From: Hyphococcus sp.
GTDB taxonomy: Bacteria > Pseudomonadota > Alphaproteobacteria > Caulobacterales > Parvularculaceae
Reading direction: 5' to 3'
Assembly: GCA_021604585.1 (NCBI GenBank)
Contig: BQJG01000060.1
Span: forward strand, 1 to 19,816
DNA: 19,816 nt
Below the pieces are notes generated by a model. It saw only the letters and a program-made list of their open reading frames with translations. It had not been told where the DNA came from and searched no databases. Every line of letters starts with the position of its first letter. Within the stretch, counting starts at the first letter, position 1. Below are positions 15,293-19,816 of this stretch, piece by piece. A program made the translations under genes and the position numbers.

Positions 15293-17033
15293 CGCCAGAA
15301 ACCTTTTTTTGCCGCGCGCGCGCCTCGGCGTCGAATGACGTAACCTGCCGTGGCGCAATTTTTTGCAAGACTTCATCGCGCGGCCCCATAGCGCGAACCT
15401 CTCCATCGACAAGTAAAAGCAGCTTGTCAGCAAACGCGATCGCTGATGGCCTGTGTGCAACCACAATTACCGTCACACCGAGTTTTTTCATCTCCTGAAC
15501 AGCATGTGATAATGCGCTATCGCCTTCCGCATCGAGGTTGGCGTTAGGCTCATCGAGCAGGACCAGTTTTGGGTTGCCAAACAGGGCGCGGGCCAAACCA
15601 AGCCGTTGCCGCTGCCCGGCTGATAGATGACGGCCGCTGTCGCCAATATCCGTGTCATAACCGTCGGGAAGACTCAGAATCATTTCGTGCGCGCCGGCTG
15701 CTTTGGCGGCGGCGATCACCGCATTGTCATCGAACTTTTCTGCGAGCCGCGCAATATTTTGCGCCGCCGTGCCTGAAAAAAGCTCAACTTCTTGCGGCAA
15801 AAAACCGATATGCTGGCCAAGGGCCGTTTGATCCCAATTCGTAATATTGGCGTCGTCGAGCCGGATTTCCCCTGCTATGGCCGGTTCGACGCCCACCAAT
15901 GCGCGCACAAGTGTTGATTTGCCGGCCGCACTTGGCCCGATCACGCCGAGCGCTTCTCCTGCGTTCAATTGAAAACTTACATTTTTCAACACCGGCTTCG
16001 GCGCCGCGCCTGGCTTGCAATAAAGTTTATCGACGGAGAGGGCGCCGGTGGGGGCAGGTAATGCCGTGCGCGGCGGACGCTCTTTCGCCAGACGCATAAA
16101 GCCGCGTAAGCGCGTGAATGCAGCGCCTGTAATTGCGAACTGGCGCCATTGGCTCGTCACCACCTCTACCGGCGCCAGCGCGCGCCCCGTGATAATTGAG
16201 GCGGCGATCATTACGCCAGGCGTAACCTCGCCCTGAATCGCCAAAAAGGCCCCAACGCCCAGAATCGCCGATTGCAAAAACAGGCGCGCCGCCTTGGTTG
16301 TCGCAGTGAGGCCGCCAATTGCGTCCGTCGCCATCAGCATGTTCGCGCTCGCCTCACCGCTTTGCGTTCGCCATTTTTGCCTGAGGCGTTCGCGCATACC
16401 CATGGCGTCTGCCGCCGCTGCATTACGAATTGAAGCCAGCGCCACCTTGTCTGCATCCAGCGCCACGGCGCTGGCTGAAGCGTTCGCCTTGCGCGACGCG
16501 CGCTCGTTGATGAACGCCAGCGCCACAAGAACCAAAAGACCGAACACGGCCGTCAACCCGAGCAGCCAATGCATCAGGAAGACAATAAACAAAAAGAAAG
16601 GCGTCCAGGGGGCGTCGAACACGGCGGTCAACGCATTGCCACTGACAAACTGGCGAATTTGGCGAAGATCTTTCAGAGGCTGATCCGCCGATGGCGCGCC
16701 CGACCGGCCAGCGTCCATGGTCACGTCAAAGGCGGCGTCCTGAAGTTTGTCTTCAAACGCCTCGCCAGCGCGCGACAACAGCGCGCCGCGGGCAAAGTCG
16801 AGAATCGCCATTCCGGCGAAGAGGGCGAAGGTCAAAACCGTGATCACGGCAAGCGTCTCATAGGACCGGCTGCTGATCACCCGGTCGTAAATCTGGAGCA
16901 TGTAGAGCGGGCCGGTGAGCATCAGCAGGTTCACGAAAAAGCTGAGCCCCGCCGCATAGACGAGGAGACGCCGCGCAGCCTGAAGCGCGCTAGCCAAAAA
17001 CGGCTCGTCTTTCTGCATCTGCCCCGGTGCCAT
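15285..17033 (-). CDS. Type I secretion ABC transporter/permease (PrtD/RsaD-like)
   Basis: A 582-residue half-transporter with membrane and ATPase domains fused, the engine for exporting proteins with uncleaved C-terminal signals. Hydrophobic segments begin at LLVYAAGLSFFVNLLMLTGP, followed by the PrtD-family signature YMLQIYDRVISSRS near 44-57. The ATPase domain has Walker A GPSAAGKST (366-374), Q-loop PQE, signature LSAGQRQR (470-477), Walker B LVLLDEPN (490-497) and His527 in VVAHRPS. There is no N-terminal C39 peptidase or peptidase-like domain, as expected for exporters of RTX proteases and S-layer proteins. ATG 17033 with GAGG upstream is preferred to TTG 17042. It lies 123 bases after the RTX gene across a hairpin and overlaps the HlyD gene by 8 bases. 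Confidence 0.94.
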   Translation of the reverse strand: MAPGQMQKDEPFLASALQAARRLLVYAAGLSFFVNLLMLTGPLYMLQIYDRVISSRSYETLAVITVLTFALFAGMAILDFARGALLSRAGEAFEDKLQDAAFDVTMDAGRSGAPSADQPLKDLRQIRQFVSGNALTAVFDAPWTPFFLFIVFLMHWLLGLTAVFGLLVLVALAFINERASRKANASASAVALDADKVALASIRNAAAADAMGMRERLRQKWRTQSGEASANMLMATDAIGGLTATTKAARLFLQSAILGVGAFLAIQGEVTPGVMIAASIITGRALAPVEVVTSQWRQFAITGAAFTRLRGFMRLAKERPPRTALPAPTGALSVDKLYCKPGAAPKPVLKNVSFQLNAGEALGVIGPSAAGKSTLVRALVGVEPAIAGEIRLDDANITNWDQTALGQHIGFLPQEVELFSGTAAQNIARLAEKFDDNAVIAAAKAAGAHEMILSLPDGYDTDIGDSGRHLSAGQRQRLGLARALFGNPKLVLLDEPNANLDAEGDSALSHAVQEMKKLGVTVIVVAHRPSAIAFADKLLLLVDGEVRAMGPRDEVLQKIAPRQVTSFDAEARARQKKVSGDE

Positions 17034-17066
17034 AACCCTCAATCGTCCAGAAAACCGCCCGTTTAC

Positions 17067-17089
17067 AAGGGCCGGGCCGCCCGGCCTTT
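17067..17089 (-). terminator. GC-rich hairpin between the RTX gene and its exporter genes
   Basis: AAGGGCCGGG at 17067-17076 pairs with CCCGGCCTTT at 17080-17089 (ten pairs, one G-T) around a 3-base loop. On the minus strand the stem is followed by GTAAAC rather than a T-run, so termination is probably partial. This would allow much RTX mRNA and less exporter mRNA from one promoter, as known for hemolysin-type operons. The remainder of the gap 17034-17156 shows nothing else I can name. Confidence 0.5.
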
Positions 17090-17156
17090 AAAGAGCAAGT
17101 CTTAGACCACGCATGCGCCGACGGCAAAACCCGCCAGACGGCCAGGGTATTAACCA

Positions 17157-19448
17157 TCAGGAAAACAAGAAATCATCCTCATGGAGATCGGCGGCGACAA
17201 CGCCGGCAAGCGTGATCGTCTGACCGCCGCCGAGATCGATGGTGGTGTCAGTCCCGTCATCGGACGCCGCCGCCAGAACATCGGCGAAGTCGTCGAACGC
17301 CGCGCCAAAGCCGGAGAGGTCGATTACGTCATCCGTGCCCATGCCCGCGCTGAAATCGGTGATCACGTCAATCCCGTCGCTAATCGCGACGACGAACAGG
17401 TCATCGCCAACGCCGCCGATCAGCGTGTCATTGCCTGACCCGCCGATGAGCGTGTCGTCTCCGTCGCCGCCGACGAGGCTATCATCGCCATTGCCGCCGT
17501 CGAGAAGGTCGTCGCCATTCTGGCCCTTCAGCGTGTCGTTAAGATTGCCGCCCTGAAGCGTGTCATTGTCGTCGCCGCCGGTCAGGCTGTCCTCGCCCGC
17601 GCCGCCCATGAGGAGATCGTTTCCGTCGCCGCCAATCACGGTGTCGTTTCCATTGCCGCCGTCGACGGTGTCCGCGCCCGCGCCGCCGGTGACGGAATCA
17701 TCGCCCGCGCCGCCATAAACGGAATCGTCCCCGGCGCCGCCGATTGCGCGGTCATTGCCGCCGCCAGCATCAAGCGTGTCATCATCAAGACCGCCGAAGA
17801 GTTCATCGATCCCCGCGCCGCCAAACAGCAGATCGTTTCCGTTCTGACCGCTGACACGGAAATCGTTGCGGTTGCCGCCATCAAGCGTGTCGTCGCCGTC
17901 GCCGCCAAACAGCCGGTCGTCACCGATGCCGCCGGAAAGCGAGTCATTGCCTTCGCGGCCAATCAGCGTGTCTGCGCCGCCGCCGCCATTGATCGTGTCG
18001 TTCCCGGCCTCGCCGCGCAACTCGTCGGCGCCAAGATCGCCGAAGATCCAATCATCGTCATCGCCGCCATAAATCAGATCCGCCGCGCCGCCGCCGTTTA
18101 GCGTGTCGTTCCCGGCGTCGCCGTAAAGCGTGTCTGCGCCTACGTCGCCGAAAAGATCGTCCGCACCTTCCCCACCAAACAGGACATCGACTCCGGCGCC
18201 GCCCGACAAACTGTCATTGCCGGAAAATCCGAAAATAATGTTGTCATCACTGCCGCCGGACAAGGCGTCATTGCCGGGCATTCCAATCAAATATACCGCA
18301 GTGTTTTCGCCATCGAACGTGATTTTACTATCATTGAACTCAAACGAACCTTGGAAAAACCCATAACAGGTGATGATTGCATCTGCGACGTCATCGCCCG
18401 TGGCATCGATTTCAATTTGCACCGTGTAGGGGTTCACAACTGTCAAAGAAAACCTGGATTGATCGAGCATGACACCGAAATACATGAACTCCTGTATCTG
18501 CGGGTCACCCTCATCAATGCCAAAGTCAAGAATGGTAAAATAGGCTGGAGTGTCTGGCGAGGGGTCATAGCCGAGCACATCCAGGAAGAATGTATCGGGC
18601 GAACCTCCACCCGCAATAACATCGCCATCGCCGGCAGAGAATTGGTTTCGCCCTAAAGCTCCCCCGATTAATGTGTCAGCCCCATCGCCGCCGGTAATAT
18701 AGGAAGAAAAGATGTCGCCGTTCATATAAAGGAAATCGTCGCCGCCGTTCCCGTACATCTGATCAAAACTGCTTGGACCGTCGTTGATCAAGATGTCGTC
18801 CCCATCGCCTCCAACCAGATCGACGCGCTCAATATCGACGAGCGTGTCCATGTCGCCATCCCCGTCGGTGACCGTATTGCCAAAGCGGCGGAGATAAACG
18901 GGCGCGGTGGTTACGGGAATGTACGGTCCGTCCGGAAAATGAGCGTTTATGAAATCCTGGTCGGGGCCCGCCACATAAATATCGCGCCCGCCGCCGCCAA
19001 TGATGGTGTCCTGACCGCTTGAGTCTGAAAAAAATTCGTTCCCGCTATTGCCGACAAGCAAATCATCACCAGCCCCTCCAGCGACAATATAAAATGAATC
19101 GGGCGACGTTGTTCCCGGAAAAGCGTCTGACCCGGACGCTGAATAAATGACATCGTCGCCATCACCGCCGTAAAGGACTTCATATCCGGTTTCACTATTA
19201 TCGGACTGCGATGCGCCGCCTATAATTGTGTCGTCGCCAGCGCCGCCATTCAGGCTGTCCGCGCCGCTCCCACCTACAAGCATGTCCGCGCCGCCGCCGC
19301 CATACGCCACGTCGTCTCCGCCGCCGCCTCGCAGCGTGTCGGCTCCGCCAAGACCGTTTAGCGTATCATCGCCGCCTAAACCTCTGATCGTGTCGTCTCC
19401 GCTCGCACCGTTGAGCGAGTCATTTCCCGGCGTTCCGTCTATAGACAT
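17157..19448 (-). CDS. RTX calcium-binding protein, probable type I secreted or S-layer-like protein
   Basis: A 763-residue acidic protein built mainly of GGxGxDxLx nonapeptides that bind calcium and fold outside the cell. There is no Sec signal. Eight repeats fill residues 6-77, looser RTX motifs and DIERVDLVGGDGDDIL follow, a non-RTX region occupies about 300-388, and about 33 repeats run from 389 to 687. The 76-residue tail contains VITDFSAG, then GGGQTITLAGV and the final DDFLFS, the usual uncleaved C-terminal signal of PrtD/RsaD-type systems. The only cysteine is Cys361. No protease, lipase or other catalytic motif is visible, so a structural role such as surface layer, matrix or adhesion is favoured over an enzyme. 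AGGGG at 19455-19459 precedes the ATG. The exporter genes lie directly downstream. Confidence 0.9.
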   Translation of the reverse strand: MSIDGTPGNDSLNGASGDDTIRGLGGDDTLNGLGGADTLRGGGGDDVAYGGGGADMLVGGSGADSLNGGAGDDTIIGGASQSDNSETGYEVLYGGDGDDVIYSASGSDAFPGTTSPDSFYIVAGGAGDDLLVGNSGNEFFSDSSGQDTIIGGGGRDIYVAGPDQDFINAHFPDGPYIPVTTAPVYLRRFGNTVTDGDGDMDTLVDIERVDLVGGDGDDILINDGPSSFDQMYGNGGDDFLYMNGDIFSSYITGGDGADTLIGGALGRNQFSAGDGDVIAGGGSPDTFFLDVLGYDPSPDTPAYFTILDFGIDEGDPQIQEFMYFGVMLDQSRFSLTVVNPYTVQIEIDATGDDVADAIITCYGFFQGSFEFNDSKITFDGENTAVYLIGMPGNDALSGGSDDNIIFGFSGNDSLSGGAGVDVLFGGEGADDLFGDVGADTLYGDAGNDTLNGGGAADLIYGGDDDDWIFGDLGADELRGEAGNDTINGGGGADTLIGREGNDSLSGGIGDDRLFGGDGDDTLDGGNRNDFRVSGQNGNDLLFGGAGIDELFGGLDDDTLDAGGGNDRAIGGAGDDSVYGGAGDDSVTGGAGADTVDGGNGNDTVIGGDGNDLLMGGAGEDSLTGGDDNDTLQGGNLNDTLKGQNGDDLLDGGNGDDSLVGGDGDDTLIGGSGNDTLIGGVGDDLFVVAISDGIDVITDFSAGMGTDDVIDLSGFGAAFDDFADVLAAASDDGTDTTIDLGGGQTITLAGVVAADLHEDDFLFS
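17388..18284 (-). repeat. Main RTX array, about 33 tandem 27-bp units
   Basis: Codons 389-687 encode about 33 consecutive nonapeptides of the form GGxGNDxLx, one of them a 10-mer. Units vary at the DNA level, so this is an old protein repeat and not a recent microsatellite. Repeats 15-18 and 27-30 share unusual words (GGNRND/GGNLND, then GQNGNDLL/GQNGDDLL), pointing to an internal duplication with a period of 12 units. Confidence 0.9.
19218..19433 (-). repeat. N-terminal RTX array, eight tandem 27-bp units
   Basis: Codons 6-77 encode eight nonapeptides, starting with TPGNDSLNG and ending with GAGDDTIIG. It is separated from the main array by about 310 residues. Most RTX proteins carry their repeats only near the C-terminus, so a block at the very N-terminus is less usual. 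Confidence 0.85.
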
Positions 19449-19564
19449 CGACTACCCCTACAGGCGCTTGCCCGTGAGCACAGTGAAGTGACTGGGCGAG
19501 GATTACTTCTCTATGCCAGAAGACAAAAATACCAGGTGATGGTCAAGCATGCCGGTTCTAAAAA

Positions 19565-19576
19565 AGCGCATGCGCT
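19565..19576. promoter_or_regulatory. 12-bp perfect palindrome in the RTX leader
   Basis: AGCGCATGCGCT is self-complementary and is followed on the minus strand by six T residues (19565-19560, the first shared with the palindrome). Flanking AAAGCAT and ATGCGCTTT can also pair with a 2-base bulge. It lies about 50 bases downstream of the proposed RTX transcription start. It could be an operator or a weak attenuator. Confidence 0.3.
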
Positions 19577-19633
19577 ATGCTTTCTTCTACTTGGGGCGCA
19601 CGCGATTGAGGCTGCAACCAGCAGAAGAAATCC

Positions 19634-19647
19634 ATTATAGAGCGCTC
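19634..19647 (-). promoter_or_regulatory. Promoter -10 box for the RTX gene, with adjoining palindrome
   Basis: A perfect TATAAT is read on the minus strand at 19639-19634. The matching -35 is weak: CTGCAA at 16-base spacing is the best I find. GAGCGCTC at 19640-19647, a perfect 8-bp palindrome, sits directly upstream in the spacer and could be a repressor or activator site. Initiation near 19626 gives a leader of about 178 bases. The position, between the terminator of the preceding gene and the RTX start, supports it. Confidence 0.45.
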
Positions 19648-19675
19648 ATTTTCGGTTGCAGAGCGTTTTCAAAAT

Positions 19676-19708
19676 AAAAAACGGCGCACACAAGGCGCGC
19701 CGTTTTTT
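19676..19708. terminator. Strong bidirectional Rho-independent terminator
   Basis: AAAAAACGGCGC at 19676-19687 pairs perfectly with GCGCCGTTTTTT at 19697-19708 around a 9-base loop. The GC core with T-runs on both strands makes it work in either direction. It lies 18 bases after the stop of the minus-strand gene at the right edge and isolates that gene from the RTX unit. Confidence 0.85.
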
Positions 19709-19726
19709 ATACTGTGCTGTGTTCGT

Positions 19727-19816
19727 TTAGCTGAAAATGAAGTCCGCCGCGGACAGGTCGTTTTTGTCGACACCGAGCAACGTGATTGTGTCGCCGCCGC
19801 CAAAGTCGATGACAAC
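19727..19816 (-). CDS. C-terminal end of another probable type I secreted protein (partial)
   Basis: The last 29 codons before a TAA at 19729-19727; the rest lies beyond the right edge. The peptide ends GGGDTITLLGVDKNDLSAAD then FIFS. This matches the end of the RTX protein (GGGQTITLAGV, DL, DDFLFS) in spacing and in the closing D-F-hydrophobic-F-S. Such an end is typical of the uncleaved type I secretion tail of RTX and beta-helix proteins. It is probably an RTX or VCBS-like protein exported by the same system, but nothing of its main body is visible. Confidence 0.75.
   Translation of the reverse strand, partial: VVIDFGGGDTITLLGVDKNDLSAADFIFS

Noticed and set aside
15293..15466. 58-codon N-terminal extension of the HlyD reading frame
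   Set aside because: It overlaps the end of the ABC gene, is rich in Arg and unlike the family, and a well-placed ATG with ribosome site lies at 15292.
17388..18284. Regularly spaced 27-base repeats resembling a CRISPR array or satellite
   Set aside because: The repeats are in frame, encode RTX nonapeptides and have no unique spacers.
17181..19491. Several long proline/serine-rich plus-strand reading frames opposite the RTX gene
   Set aside because: They are the complement of the GGxGxD codons, give low-complexity peptides with no domain, and lie fully inside a well-supported gene.
1..19816. Mobile element, integrase, tRNA or attachment site that would mark a genomic island
   Set aside because: None seen on either strand; strand switching is the only hint of assembly by transfer.

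Overview
The window looks like a chromosomal surface-glycan and type I secretion region of a Gram-negative alphaproteobacterium, probably from the marine Caulobacterales/Hyphomonadales/Parvularculales neighbourhood. This placement is an inference. It rests on moderately high G+C, RTX and beta-helix proteins without Sec signal peptides, a PrtD/HlyD-type exporter, and the mix of sulfotransferase, FkbM and TIGR02466 genes. No rRNA, tRNA, CRISPR array, integrase or insertion sequence was seen.

Layout, left to right. (1) 1-659, minus: the 5' end of a large beta-helix repeat protein that runs off the left edge. (2) 938-10960: a glycan-decoration and export block with genes on alternating strands. 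It holds a family-3-type sulfotransferase (+); a 1024-residue two-domain glycosyltransferase followed by a TIGR02466-type 2OG-Fe(II) oxygenase (-); an SGNH-hydrolase-like protein (-); a family-2-type sulfotransferase (+); an ABC-2 polysaccharide exporter, permease plus ATPase (-); and an FkbM methyltransferase followed by a GT2 glycosyltransferase (+). (3) 10957-19448, all minus and read right to left: a 763-residue RTX protein, the type I secretion ABC protein, its HlyD-type adaptor, a GT4 glycosyltransferase, a second FkbM methyltransferase and GDP-mannose 4,6-dehydratase (gmd). The secretion and glycan genes are joined by ATG/stop overlaps or gaps of about 11 bases. (4) 19727-19816, minus: the last 29 codons of another protein with the same kind of C-terminal secretion tail as the RTX protein. 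A strong terminator separates the two.

Working model (inference). The glycosyltransferases build an envelope polysaccharide containing a GDP-mannose-derived 6-deoxyhexose. The FkbM enzymes, sulfotransferases, oxygenase and SGNH protein would decorate it with methyl, sulfate and perhaps acyl groups, and the two-gene ABC exporter would move it across the inner membrane. The type I system secretes the RTX protein and possibly its neighbours. The order RTX protein, T1SS ABC, HlyD, then glycan genes including gmd recalls the Caulobacter S-layer locus, where RsaA, its T1SS RsaDE and the O-antigen genes that anchor it lie together. The most interesting possibility is an S-layer-like or surface-anchored RTX system tied to a sulfated, methylated glycan.

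Start codons were chosen by motif position and overlap with the upstream gene; where the longest reading frame begins upstream, the entry says so. No stretch over 300 bases lacks a gene. The two longest gaps, 660-937 and 19449-19726, are described under the nearby regulatory entries.
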